Assembly (NCBI GenBank): GCA_012735575.1
Contig: JAAYGY010000002.1
Span: 16,554-80,553, forward strand
Length of the DNA: 64,000 bases
Direction: 5' to 3'
DNA from: Clostridiales bacterium
GTDB taxonomy: Bacteria > Bacillota > Clostridia > Caldicoprobacterales > UBA3941
The first letter of the stretch is position 1; the number at the start of each line of letters is the position of its first letter. Of the stretch, positions 55,019 to 63,885 are shown piece by piece. The position numbers and the translations under genes were made by a program. The notes below the pieces were generated by a model that saw nothing but the letters and a program-made list of their open reading frames with translations, ran no database searches and was not told the DNA's origin.

Positions 55019-55672
55019 ATGTGTGGAAGATACCTGTTGGATACTGAAATAAGGGAGATCATAAAGACATATAAAATACTGCGATCAAAAGTAGGGGAAT
55101 ACAAGACCGGCGAGATCTTTCCCTCAACAAGTGCTCCCATAATATTTGACAATGACCAAAGAACCATTGATCATGCTAAATGGGGTTTTCCCTTTGGCTT
55201 TAAAAAGGGAATCGTTATTAATGCGCGTTCAGAAACAATTATGAATAAACCCATGTTTAAAAATTCCTTTTTTACTGCTAGATGTATAATCCCAGCCAAT
55301 TTCTACTACGAATGGAAGGAAGAAGACAAGGGGAAAAAGGTCAAGTATGGGATAGGTCTGAAGGATCGTAATCTTATTTCACTTGGAGGGATTTTCAAGT
55401 TATCCATAGACGAAAGCCAATCCATACAAAAGCTAACCTTTGTCATAATTACCACTGAAGCTGTGGAAGGCATTAAAAATATACATTCCCGGATGCCCCT
55501 TATAATTCAAGATAGGGATATAGAACCCTGGCTGGACAGGAATGCTGATATAAAGTATATACAGAGAATCCTTAAATCCAGAGTCAATGGAGAATTTAAT
55601 ATTGAAAAAGTAGAAAATAAGGATTCAAAGAGTACTGATGGTGAGGATTATCAACAGCTTAGAATGTTCTAA
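55019..55672 (+). CDS. SOS response-associated peptidase (SRAP/YedK-type DNA-crosslink shield)
   Basis: 217 residues. ATG 55019 is chosen because the family needs Cys at position 2 (MCGRY), which bonds covalently to abasic sites in single-stranded DNA. Active-site neighbours are present: Asn in 'NARSET', Glu in 'FYYEWKEE', and the His in 'IHSRMP'. The longer frame from 55001 would bury the Cys and is not used. RBS AAAAGGTG. It acts on abasic sites like the two glycosylase products at 720 and 4603, but it is not physically linked to them. Confidence 0.9.
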   Translation: MCGRYLLDTEIREIIKTYKILRSKVGEYKTGEIFPSTSAPIIFDNDQRTIDHAKWGFPFGFKKGIVINARSETIMNKPMFKNSFFTARCIIPANFYYEWKEEDKGKKVKYGIGLKDRNLISLGGIFKLSIDESQSIQKLTFVIITTEAVEGIKNIHSRMPLIIQDRDIEPWLDRNADIKYIQRILKSRVNGEFNIEKVENKDSKSTDGEDYQQLRMF

Positions 55673-55691
55673 TCCTTCTTAGTATAAAAAG

Positions 55692-55728
55692 AGTGAGCAT
55701 ATGTTTTAATTATATGCTCACTTTTTTT
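55692..55728. terminator. Terminator between the SRAP gene and the YhcN-type gene
   Basis: Perfect stem AGTGAGCATAT/ATATGCTCACT and T7. It can serve both convergent transcripts. Confidence 0.85.
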
Positions 55729-55738
55729 ATATTTGCCT

Positions 55739-56398
55739 TTAAAAGGGATTAATTCTTCGGATTATCTCTTCTATTTCATTGGTAAAGCCAGAAAGAGGTT
55801 TTCCATTTTCTATATCTGATGCTATGGTTTTAATCCTACTCAGAAGGTCAGGATCTGCGGTTACTACAACATTATCAATATCTGGCTCTATGCTTCTTAC
55901 CCGTTTTTCTACAGACTTCTTTATACTGTCTGTCAGGTCACCTTTAAACTGTTTGTCAAATTGTACCCCTATCAAAGCAGTATCTCCAGTAATTACGCAG
56001 CTAGCAGCATCAATATTCTTCTCCTTAGCTACGGCATCGGCTATTCGCTTGGCTTGACTTCTAGCTGTGTCGTCAGTAGTCCCTAAACGACGGACAGTCC
56101 TAGGAGATGTTGTATCAGGTGTAGTTCCTGTACCTGGGACATTGGTTGTACCTGGGCTGTCTGGAATAGACGTTCTAGGTGATGTTGTACGTGGAACTAC
56201 CCTGGTATTGTCCGGGCCAGTTCTGGTTGTTCCGGGAGTAGGAGTAGTAGGGGGCGTTACCCTAGTCTGTCTGGGTACTGTTCTGGTTTCATCAGGAGTC
56301 GTATCGTTCGGACGTCTGTCAGCGGTAGTACACCCTGCTAATCCAATAGCGCCTATCAACAAAATAATACTAAACAATATCCATATTCTCTTTTTCAA
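55739..56398 (-). CDS. YhcN/YlaJ-family sporulation lipoprotein with a Thr/Pro-rich linker
   Basis: 219 residues. Signal peptide with lipobox 'GLAGC' (about 19-23), a low-complexity Thr/Pro/Arg linker (about 30-105) and a C-terminal YhcN/YlaJ domain ('QAKRIADAVAKEKNIDAASCVITGDTALIGV...VEKRVRSIEPDIDNVVVTADPDL'). Family members are spore membrane or coat lipoproteins. RBS is AGGAGGTAATAT on the minus strand. The repetitive linker also opens frames on the opposite strand that are not real genes. Confidence 0.83.
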   Translation of the reverse strand: MKKRIWILFSIILLIGAIGLAGCTTADRRPNDTTPDETRTVPRQTRVTPPTTPTPGTTRTGPDNTRVVPRTTSPRTSIPDSPGTTNVPGTGTTPDTTSPRTVRRLGTTDDTARSQAKRIADAVAKEKNIDAASCVITGDTALIGVQFDKQFKGDLTDSIKKSVEKRVRSIEPDIDNVVVTADPDLLSRIKTIASDIENGKPLSGFTNEIEEIIRRINPF

Positions 56399-56737
56399 AG
56401 TATATTACCTCCTTTATTTTTAATTAGAAAACCCGTCACAAATAAAAATCAAAGCATTATATCCCAAATACTACTAATGCTTATAAAAAATATTTAGGAT
56501 TTAATGCTTTTATAGTTTCTGTTTATTTTCTTTTTTTATTTGATGTAAATAATTCATGTGAACCTATAGAAGACTAAATTTAGTGATTGATGTAAAATAC
56601 GAGGAAAAAGTTTCCATAAAAATGCTTATAATTATAAGATCACTGTTGACTAAAAAACTTAAATATGTAAAATTTCTGTGATATAATATAAACTATATAT
56701 AGAAATCTATATAGCTAATCCTTATAGGAGGAATACC
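56399..56737. other. Intergenic region before glpP
   Basis: 339 very AT-rich bases. A TATAAT (near 56682-56687) is a likely -10 for glpP, but no good -35 lies 16-18 bases upstream. A CTATATATAGAAATCTATATAG hairpin (near 56693) sits in the leader. No cre box or terminator-type leader is convincing. Confidence 0.4.
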
Positions 56738-57304
56738 ATGTCTAATATAAATGATTCTTTAGAAGCCAATCCTATTATAGGTGCACTGCCTCACATGGTA
56801 CTACCTAATGAAATAGAGCAAAAGAAAATAGAAGTATTTTTTTTATTGTCAGGTAGTATTATGGAAATACAGGACAGGGTTAATTTTTTGAAAGATTTGG
56901 GAAAAAAAGTGTTTGTACATGCAGATCTGATTGAAGGTTTGGCCAAAGATACAACAGCTATAGATTATATAAAAAAATACATAAAGCCCGATGGAATATT
57001 ATCTACTAGGAGCAATCTACTGCGTTATGGCAAAGAGATTGGCTTACTTACTGTTCAGAGAATTTTCATGATTGATTCTTTATCCTTCAAAAGTGGAATT
57101 AAAATGATAGAAAGCTATAAGCCTGATTTTGTTGAAGTTATGCCAGGAATCATACCTAGAGCCATATCAGAGTTAAAGAATAAAATTTCTCCGCCCATTA
57201 TTGCAGGTGGCATGATAACAGAAAAAGATGATGTAATACAAGCCTTAAAAGCTGGTGCTATAGCTGTATCTACCAGTAAACGTGAACTGTGGATTTTGGA
57301 CTAA
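56738..57304 (+). CDS. glpP: Glycerol uptake operon antiterminator GlpP
   Basis: 188 residues, alpha/beta-barrel family. 'NPIIGALPHMVLP', 'VFFLLSGSIMEIQDRV', 'KVFVHADLIEGLAKD', 'GILSTRSNLLRYGKEIGLLTVQRIFMIDS', 'VEVMPGI' and 'IIAGGMI' are family blocks. GlpP binds glycerol-3-phosphate and the leader mRNA of glp genes to prevent termination. ATG is behind AGGAGG. glpK follows 43 bases later with no terminator between them, so GlpP must act on glp genes elsewhere or by stabilising this mRNA. Confidence 0.9.
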   Translation: MSNINDSLEANPIIGALPHMVLPNEIEQKKIEVFFLLSGSIMEIQDRVNFLKDLGKKVFVHADLIEGLAKDTTAIDYIKKYIKPDGILSTRSNLLRYGKEIGLLTVQRIFMIDSLSFKSGIKMIESYKPDFVEVMPGIIPRAISELKNKISPPIIAGGMITEKDDVIQALKAGAIAVSTSKRELWILD

Positions 57305-57347
57305 TTTTTGATTTTAATATAACAAATAAGATAAAGGGGAGAGATAT

Positions 57348-58844
57348 ATGGGGGACAAATACATAGTTGCTCTGGATCAGGGGACTACCAGCTGCAGGAC
57401 TATTATCTTTGACAAATTTGGCAAGATAGTAGGGCAAGCGTCAAGGGAGTTTAGGCAGATATACCCAAAACCAGGATGGGTAGAGCATGACGCTGAAGAA
57501 ATATGGCAGTGCCAGTTATCAACACTAAAAGATGCTTTAAGAAACAACAATATTGATCCTGTTCAAGTCGCATCTATAGGAATAACTAACCAAAGGGAAA
57601 CCTTAGTAGTATGGAACAGGCATACGGGAAAGCCTGTACATAACGCTATTGTCTGGCAATGCAGACGGACAGCCAGCATATGTGATGAACTGATACAAAA
57701 GGGAAAGCAGGAAACAATCTATAAGAAAACAGGGCTGGTTATAGACGCCTATTTTTCGGCCACCAAATTATATTGGATTCTGAATCAGGTTCCTGGTGCT
57801 AGAGCCATGGCAGAGGAAGGGGATTTATTAGCAGGAACCATAGATACCTGGCTAATCTGGAACTTTACCGGCGGCAAAGTACATGCTACCGACTATACAA
57901 ATGCTTCCAGGACCATGCTCTTTAATATAAGTGAATTGTGTTGGGATGAAGATTTAATGGAATTATTTGAGGTTCCCTCTAATATGTTGCCGGAGGTCAA
58001 AGATAGTAGCGGTTATTTTGGAAGTGTGGATGAGGTACTGCTGGGGCATGAAATTCCCATAACAGGTGTTGCAGGAGACCAGCATGCAGCCCTGTTTGGT
58101 CAGGCTTGCTTTAGTAAAGGAATGGTGAAGAATACCTATGGAACAGGATGCTTTATTTTAATGAACACAGGAGATCAGCCTAAGTTTTCTGCCAACAACC
58201 TCCTTGCTACCATAGCATGGTGTATTGGAGGCAAAGCCGAGTATGCTCTTGAGGGTAGTGTTTTTACTGCAGGAGCAGCAGTGCAGTGGCTTCGGGATGA
58301 ACTGGGATTGATTCAAAATGCAGCTGAAACTGAAAGTTTGGCCGAAGCGGTAGAGGATACCAATGGAGTTTATATAGTACCTGCCTTTGTAGGCTTGGGT
58401 GCACCTTACTGGGATCCTTATGCTAGAGGGGTAATTTTAGGTCTAACCCGTGGAGCAAACAAAAATCATATAGTAAGAGCTGTGTTGGAATCCTTGGCAT
58501 ATCAATCAAAGGATGTGCTGGAGGTTATGGAAAAAGATTCAGGAGTAGCCATTCCTGAACTACGGGTAGATGGTGGTGCATCAGCCAACAATTTCTTAAT
58601 GCAATTTCAATCAGATATTCTAGGTATTCCTGTAGTAAGACCTGAAGTGACAGAAACTACAGCTCGTGGAGCTGCATTTTTGGCAGGTCTAGAGGCAGGA
58701 GTATGGAGCAGTAAAGATGAGATAGAGCGTATATGGGAAAGGGATAAAAAATTCATCCCTAAAATGGATAAGCTAGTGAGGGATGAAAAATATAGGTTGT
58801 GGAAGAAAGCCGTATCACGTTCTGCTAACTGGATAGATGCCTAA
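57348..58844 (+). CDS. glpK: Glycerol kinase
   Basis: 498 residues, FGGY family. N-terminal '[20 protein letters not shown]', '[13 protein letters not shown]', '[12 protein letters not shown]', '[13 protein letters not shown]' and '[25 protein letters not shown]'. It phosphorylates glycerol to G3P, the signal sensed by GlpP. ATG follows AAGGGGAGAGAT. It forms a unit with glpP; no glpF or glpD is in the window. Confidence 0.95.
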   Translation: MGDKYIVALDQGTTSCRTIIFDKFGKIVGQASREFRQIYPKPGWVEHDAEEIWQCQLSTLKDALRNNNIDPVQVASIGITNQRETLVVWNRHTGKPVHNAIVWQCRRTASICDELIQKGKQETIYKKTGLVIDAYFSATKLYWILNQVPGARAMAEEGDLLAGTIDTWLIWNFTGGKVHATDYTNASRTMLFNISELCWDEDLMELFEVPSNMLPEVKDSSGYFGSVDEVLLGHEIPITGVAGDQHAALFGQACFSKGMVKNTYGTGCFILMNTGDQPKFSANNLLATIAWCIGGKAEYALEGSVFTAGAAVQWLRDELGLIQNAAETESLAEAVEDTNGVYIVPAFVGLGAPYWDPYARGVILGLTRGANKNHIVRAVLESLAYQSKDVLEVMEKDSGVAIPELRVDGGASANNFLMQFQSDILGIPVVRPEVTETTARGAAFLAGLEAGVWSSKDEIERIWERDKKFIPKMDKLVRDEKYRLWKKAVSRSANWIDA

Positions 58845-58846
58845 TT

Positions 58847-59770
58847 TCATTTTATCTCTTCAAGAATGCTGATTAGGATTTCTCCCTTAAGTTTGATTAA
58901 ATGTTTGTTTTTTTGTTGCACGGATCGGGAAAAGCTGTCTATAGCAGTTTGAACCTTTTGGTTCATATCCTGATCCGGCTTTTTCATTCGTGCCTTTGCA
59001 GTTTCCCAGGCTTGTTTTATAGATTCTAAGGATTTATTACTCTGAACCCATTTATTATCTTCACTTTCTATCATTATTCTACGTATGTGATACTTCATGG
59101 TCTTTAAATTAGGTGGTGCCTGGTGTTTATATAGATCCAAAAAATTAGGGTAGAACTTATATAAATCATTAACAGCACTAAGCAATGATTCTTCTTGCAT
59201 CTCCATAACCTTTGTGGTCACAAGATCCAACTGATTTTCAAATTCTTTTATAATTTCATTAGACGCACCGTCTTTTATAGCTACACTGGCGTAGTGACTC
59301 CAAGAGTTTTGAAGTTTTTCCACATTCTTTTTCATATTGTTCCAATCTATATCTATAGGCTTATCTTGTTTATTATCAGATTTTTCCTCCTGCCCCTTAT
59401 TCTGTGAACCTTGTTTGTCTTTTTGATCGTCTTGCTGAGGTTTTTCTTCGGTGGAGGCATTATTTTGTTGTTGGTCAGATTGTTGCTGATCCTGTTGCTG
59501 CTGCTCTTGTTGTTTATCAGTCTTCTGCTCATCTTGTTGTTGTTCTTCAGCGCGTTTATCTATAACCTCTTGAATATCCTTATACATGGATTCTGTTGTA
59601 TTTTCCAATGAAGTAAGGGTTTTGGGCGGAGATTTTCTCTGATCCTGATTTTGCTTGCTTTGATTTTCCTTTAGGTTACCAAAAATTTTACTGCATCCTG
59701 TCATAAGAGAAAAGACTATAATAATTATTAAAATAGCCCACGCTTTATTGTTAGCATTTAGCATATTCAT
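58847..59770 (-). CDS. Gln-rich lipoprotein of unknown function
   Basis: 307 residues from ATG 59770. Signal peptide with lipobox 'LMTGC', then a low-complexity Gln/Asp/Lys segment (about 75-140, e.g. 'KQQEQQQQDQQQSDQQQ') and a helical C-terminal region ('WNNMKKNVEKLQNSWSHYA' onwards). The Gln-rich part may be a wall-spanning linker. I recognise no family. Convergent with glpK, whose stop lies two bases away, so no terminator is possible between the coding ends. Confidence 0.6.
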   Translation of the reverse strand: MNMLNANNKAWAILIIIIVFSLMTGCSKIFGNLKENQSKQNQDQRKSPPKTLTSLENTTESMYKDIQEVIDKRAEEQQQDEQKTDKQQEQQQQDQQQSDQQQNNASTEEKPQQDDQKDKQGSQNKGQEEKSDNKQDKPIDIDWNNMKKNVEKLQNSWSHYASVAIKDGASNEIIKEFENQLDLVTTKVMEMQEESLLSAVNDLYKFYPNFLDLYKHQAPPNLKTMKYHIRRIMIESEDNKWVQSNKSLESIKQAWETAKARMKKPDQDMNQKVQTAIDSFSRSVQQKNKHLIKLKGEILISILEEIK

Positions 59771-60004
59771 GGCATACACCCCGGATACATATATTATTTC
59801 TAAATTAGTATTTCACCTATAGTTAATATAAATACTTTAATTATGAGAATTTCTCCTTTTGCATATAATAGAAAAGCCATAATGTAAAGCTTTTGTAAAA
59901 AAATTAATATAATTGTTTGCTAACAGTATCATATTTGTGCTAGTATAATAGTCAAAATGAAATATTTGACAGAGCTTAAATCCAGAAAAGGAGTTGATGC
60001 ATCC

Positions 60005-61657
60005 ATGTCTAATAATATTAGAATAGAACATGGAGATCAGATTTATGAAGCAGAAAAAGGAATAACCGTAGAAGAATTCATAGAAGAATTTGATATTAAA
60101 AGTTCTAATCAAATTGTTGCTGCAAAAGTTGATAATAAAATACAGGAACTAACTTATACTTTAAACAGGGATTGTAGATTGGCATTTGTTGATTTACGGT
60201 CCAATGATGGTATTAGAATATACGTTAGAGGTTTAACCTTTATATTTATAAGAGCTTGTCGTGAGCTGTTTCCAGAATGTAGCGTATCTATAGAGCATTC
60301 TATGAGCAAGGGTCTTTACTGTGAGATTCATGGAAATCTCACTCTTACACCCAGTAAAGTTAAGAGAATTGAGGAGCGTATGAGGGAAATAGTTAAGCTT
60401 GATGAACCCTTTGAGCGATACTCTGTATCCATAGAGGAGGCCAAGGCCATCTTCAAGGAAATGAGGTTTTATGACAAGCTGAACATTCTGGAGTACAGAC
60501 CCGAAAATACAGTTAACTTATACCGTTGTGGCTGGATGACAGATTATCTATATGGATATATGGTTCCCAGTACTGGTTATTTAAAGAAATTCGAGTTGAT
60601 GTTCTATCTGCCGGGGGTAATAATAAGGCATCCAACCGTAGATGCAGGAGGACAAATACCAGAATTTGTTGACAGCCCCAAACTTTATAAGGTATTTCGT
60701 GAGGCTGAGAAATGGAGTCAAATTATAAAAGTGGAAAACGTAGCTCAACTAAACAAAATGATTGAGCAGGGCAGAGGCGGCGATTTGATAAGAATGAATG
60801 AAGCCTATCTTGAAAATCAGATTGCAGATATAGCCAGTGAAATCTATGAAAATGCTGATAGAATTAAACTTATATTGATAGCTGGCCCCTCATCATCAGG
60901 CAAGACTACTTTTGCTCAGCGTTTAAGAGTTCAGTTAATGGTCAAAGGTTTGAATCCGATACCCATTTCATTGGATGATTATTTTTATGATCGTGAAGAT
61001 ATCCCTGTAGATGAAAATGGCGAAAGAGATTTAGAGTCTATAGATATTATTGATACTGAGCTTTTTAACGAACAGATGACTGCTATGATCCAAGGAGAAG
61101 AAGTTGAGATACCCAGATACAACTTCCAAAAAGGTAAGAGAGAATATATGGGTAATAGAGTAAAACTGGGTTCAGATCAGTTGATTATTGTTGAAGGTAT
61201 TCATGCCCTCAATGAGAGGTTGTCAGCCATGATCCCCAAGAGCAATAAGTTTAAAATTTATATAAGTGCGTTGACTCAGCTTAATATTGATAACCATAAC
61301 CGAATACCTACCACTGATACCCGTTTGATTAGAAGAATGATAAGGGATTATAAATTCAGAGGTTCTTCCATCCAGGAAACTCTCAGCTTGTGGCCCAATG
61401 TTCGCAGGGGAGAAGAAAGGAATATATTCCCCTATCAGGAGCAAGCAGATGTTATGTTGAATACTGCCTTAATATATGAATTGGCTGTGCTAAAACCCTA
61501 TATATTGCCCTTGCTAGAAGATTTTGATGAGGAAAGTCCATATTATATAGAGGTAAACCGAATCAGAAAGTTTATGAAATATTTTGTAGTGCTGGAGGAC
61601 GACCATATACCTAACAACTCCATATTACGTGAATTTATTGGGGGTAGTTGTTTTTAA
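60005..61657 (+). CDS. Uridine kinase-like nucleoside kinase with TGS/ThrRS-like N terminus
   Basis: 550 residues from ATG 60005. Residues about 1-65 look like a TGS domain and the next 150 resemble the editing-type region of threonyl-tRNA synthetase. The P-loop 'IAGPSSSGKTTFAQRL' (294-301) starts a phosphoribulokinase/uridine kinase domain with 'SLDDYFYDR', 'IVEGIHALNERLS' and 'RLIRRMIRDYKFRG'. Widespread in Clostridia as 'nucleoside kinase'; the substrate of this fusion type is uncertain. AAAGGAG lies 11 bases before the start. Confidence 0.85.
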   Translation: MSNNIRIEHGDQIYEAEKGITVEEFIEEFDIKSSNQIVAAKVDNKIQELTYTLNRDCRLAFVDLRSNDGIRIYVRGLTFIFIRACRELFPECSVSIEHSMSKGLYCEIHGNLTLTPSKVKRIEERMREIVKLDEPFERYSVSIEEAKAIFKEMRFYDKLNILEYRPENTVNLYRCGWMTDYLYGYMVPSTGYLKKFELMFYLPGVIIRHPTVDAGGQIPEFVDSPKLYKVFREAEKWSQIIKVENVAQLNKMIEQGRGGDLIRMNEAYLENQIADIASEIYENADRIKLILIAGPSSSGKTTFAQRLRVQLMVKGLNPIPISLDDYFYDREDIPVDENGERDLESIDIIDTELFNEQMTAMIQGEEVEIPRYNFQKGKREYMGNRVKLGSDQLIIVEGIHALNERLSAMIPKSNKFKIYISALTQLNIDNHNRIPTTDTRLIRRMIRDYKFRGSSIQETLSLWPNVRRGEERNIFPYQEQADVMLNTALIYELAVLKPYILPLLEDFDEESPYYIEVNRIRKFMKYFVVLEDDHIPNNSILREFIGGSCF

Positions 61658-61698
61658 ACTGTAGATTCCGATACTTTATAATAGAGGAGGAGAAAATT

Positions 61699-63015
61699 TT
61701 GAAGAGTAAGAAATATAAAATATTATCTTTAGTTATTCTTTTAGTCATTTCCCTATTACTAACTGCAGGATGCGAGCAGTTATTGGATAGATTTATAGGA
61801 TATGAACAACAACTACCAACCCCAAATAATGAACAGGATATGATTCATAATAGTGAAGACGACGAAGAAGTGCCTTCTGATGAATCTGATCCAGATATGG
61901 AGGAACAAATACAGGAAGAGAAACCAGATTCCCCACAGGAGCCGCCAGAAGAAGAAAAACCTACAGGGACAACCAGTGTAAAGGTCAGCGTGGTTGGAGA
62001 TATAATGGTACACTTAAATCAGTTAAAGGCAGCAAAACAGTCTGACGGCAGCTATGATTTTACTCAGGTCTTTCAGGATATAAAGCCTTATCTGGAGGAG
62101 GCTGATATTGCTATGGGTAATCTGGAAACTACTATCAGCACAGATGAAATTGGATATACAGCCTATCCCAGGTTCAGAAGTCCTGAATCCCTTTTAAGTG
62201 CTTTGAAAGGTGCTGGATTTGATGTAATAACCACTGCCAATAATCATAGCCTGGATGGAGTAGAATTTGGGGTAATTAATACATTGGACAAATTAGATGA
62301 ATATGGATTGCTTCATACCGGAACAGCACGTTCCCCTGAGGAGCGTGATAGAATTTTAATGATAGAGAAAAACGATATTAAAATAGCTATACTAGCTTAT
62401 ACCTACGGTACTAATGGCATGGAGAGTGTAGTAGATCAGGAGAAGCTTTCCTATATGGTGAATTACCTAAATGATATATCTAAGATAGAAGAGGATGTTC
62501 AACGGGCAAAGGATGAAGGTGCGGAGTTTATTATTGCATGTACCCATTGGGGTGATGAGTATGTGAGAAATCCCAACCAATCACAAAAAGATTTTGCAGA
62601 CAAATTGTTTGCTATGGGTGTAGATGTTATTTTCGGTAGTCATCCCCATGTAATACAGCCAACAGAAAAAAAGACTATTACAACCCATGATGGTCAGGAA
62701 AAAGAAGTTTTTGTTATATATTCTTTAGGGAATATAGTTTCCAACCAGAGGGATCGTTACAGGGATAGTGGTCTTATCCTCAATTTAGAGATTTTAAAGG
62801 ATTATGACAAAGAAACTATAGGGATAGGACATATAGATTATATTCCTACCTGGGTATATAGGTATACAGAGAATAACAAATTGCATTATCGTATTTTGCC
62901 GGTTAAAGATTTTTTGGATGATAGCTTTGACGCAGCCACTAACGCAAGAATTAAGGAAGTATGGAATGAAACAACCAGTCACTTAGATAATGAATATTTA
63001 AAGGCCAGGGACTAA
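61699..63015 (+). CDS. CapA-family lipoprotein (metallophosphatase-like, PGA/capsule type)
   Basis: 438 residues from TTG 61699 behind GAGGAGG. Signal peptide with lipobox 'LLTAGC', an acidic Glu/Asp/Pro linker (about 45-100), then the CapA fold: 'VSVVGDIMVHLNQLKAAK', 'MGNLETTIS', 'TTANNHSLDGVEFGVINTLDKL', 'CTHWGDEYVRNPN' and 'FGSHPHVIQP'. Family members take part in poly-gamma-glutamate or polysaccharide export, but no capsule genes are near. It lies 41 bases after the kinase gene. Confidence 0.87.
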   Translation: MKSKKYKILSLVILLVISLLLTAGCEQLLDRFIGYEQQLPTPNNEQDMIHNSEDDEEVPSDESDPDMEEQIQEEKPDSPQEPPEEEKPTGTTSVKVSVVGDIMVHLNQLKAAKQSDGSYDFTQVFQDIKPYLEEADIAMGNLETTISTDEIGYTAYPRFRSPESLLSALKGAGFDVITTANNHSLDGVEFGVINTLDKLDEYGLLHTGTARSPEERDRILMIEKNDIKIAILAYTYGTNGMESVVDQEKLSYMVNYLNDISKIEEDVQRAKDEGAEFIIACTHWGDEYVRNPNQSQKDFADKLFAMGVDVIFGSHPHVIQPTEKKTITTHDGQEKEVFVIYSLGNIVSNQRDRYRDSGLILNLEILKDYDKETIGIGHIDYIPTWVYRYTENNKLHYRILPVKDFLDDSFDAATNARIKEVWNETTSHLDNEYLKARD

Positions 63016-63036
63016 TCCCTAGCCTTTAACTTTTTA
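63000..63036 (+). terminator. Terminator after the CapA-like gene
   Basis: AAAGGC and AGGGA pair with TCCCT and GCCTTT around the stop codon, followed by AACTTTTT. Confidence 0.7.
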
Positions 63037-63123
63037 TTTTATGACTATTAATCTCATAATTATAGTGTTATAACCATCCTTCATCTATCAATATGGCAAC
63101 TATCAATATGATAACAAGTCTAA

Positions 63124-63648
63124 TTATCTTAATGATGGTATAGCCCGCGAGGAATACTTTAAAATCAACTTAACAAGGGTCACATGAAGGGGTATCAGGA
63201 AAACCCTAGAAAGAAGATTAGAGGGCAAAAAGGCAATAAATGCTTTTCCGGTAATCATACTCAGCCATAGAGGGGTTAGCATTACAGATGTTACAGTCTC
63301 GGCTAAAGCAACAATTAATAACAAACGCCACCAGCTTTTCTTTTGATTGTAAAAGCTAGCCAACAAGCCGGGTATAAGACCGGATAAAGCACCATTTACG
63401 GTGAAGCCCGGGAAATATGGTCCTAGAGGCTTTAGAAAATATCCTAGAATATCGGCCAGTATACCGGTAAAAGCTCCATATACAGGGCCCAAAATTATAC
63501 CGCTTAGATAGATAGGAACAGTTCCGAAGCTAATCCTAAGAACAGACAGACCCCCAATTATAATGTCTCCTGCAAAAAAACGTGCCAATATAATACTTGT
63601 TGCTACAAACAAACCTGCCAAGGATATCTTAGTAACTCTACTAATCAA
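63124..63648 (-). CDS. folT: Folate-family ECF transporter S component
   Basis: About 174 residues with five to six hydrophobic segments. 'LRISFGTVPIYLSGIILGPVYGAFTGILADILGYF' is the folate-ECF signature. The start is taken as TTG 63648, nine bases after GGAGG; the frame upstream runs through the riboswitch and is not translated. It captures folate for the shared ECF energising module. The THF riboswitch upstream supports the folate assignment strongly. Confidence 0.88.
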   Translation of the reverse strand: MISRVTKISLAGLFVATSIILARFFAGDIIIGGLSVLRISFGTVPIYLSGIILGPVYGAFTGILADILGYFLKPLGPYFPGFTVNGALSGLIPGLLASFYNQKKSWWRLLLIVALAETVTSVMLTPLWLSMITGKAFIAFLPSNLLSRVFLIPLHVTLVKLILKYSSRAIPSLR

Positions 63649-63729
63649 AAAAAGCACCTCCTTTCTCTTTGAATGGCAAAGACGCCACAACAAAGAGAGG
63701 GTAATGCTTAAATAAAAAATCTTTGTATG

Positions 63730-63827
63730 TGGCAGCGGATGCGGCATTGCATCGCGGAAGAAATCTTCCTTCGTTTAGGGGCAACTTCCCATCCCCTAAC
63801 ACTTAACGCACAATGCCTACTCTGCAC
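63730..63827 (-). promoter_or_regulatory. Tetrahydrofolate (THF) riboswitch
   Basis: The minus strand carries the THF aptamer signatures in order: AGAGTAG, GCGTTAAGTG, a hairpin arm (TTAGGGG/CCCCTAA) around ATGGGAAGTTG, ACGAAGG, and CGCATCCGCTGC closing with GTGCAG. Downstream, CTCTTTG and CAAAGAG form a hairpin next to the folT ribosome-binding site, suggesting translational control. Confidence 0.92.
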
Positions 63828-63845
63828 ATTCATAATAGTATTGTA

Positions 63846-63874
63846 ATTATAGCAAATGGTAATACCTAATGCAA
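63846..63874 (-). promoter_or_regulatory. Promoter of the folT transcript
   Basis: On the minus strand TTGCAT (63869-63874), a 17-base spacer and TATAAT (63846-63851), about 20 bases before the THF aptamer. Confidence 0.65.
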
Positions 63875-63885
63875 TATAATTTTTT

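Noticed and set aside
56067..56423. 118-codon plus-strand frame opposite the YhcN-type lipoprotein
   Set aside because: It is the antisense of the Thr/Pro-rich linker, giving a Val/Gly-rich low-complexity product.
59411..59540. Gln/Asp-rich repeats in the lipoprotein considered as a DNA repeat or CRISPR-like array
   Set aside because: The units are short, irregular and in frame; they encode a linker. No spacer-repeat structure exists anywhere in the window.
58990..59611. Leu-rich plus-strand frames opposite the Gln-rich lipoprotein
   Set aside because: The CTG/TTG-rich antisense of Gln codons reads as poly-Leu and imitates a membrane protein.
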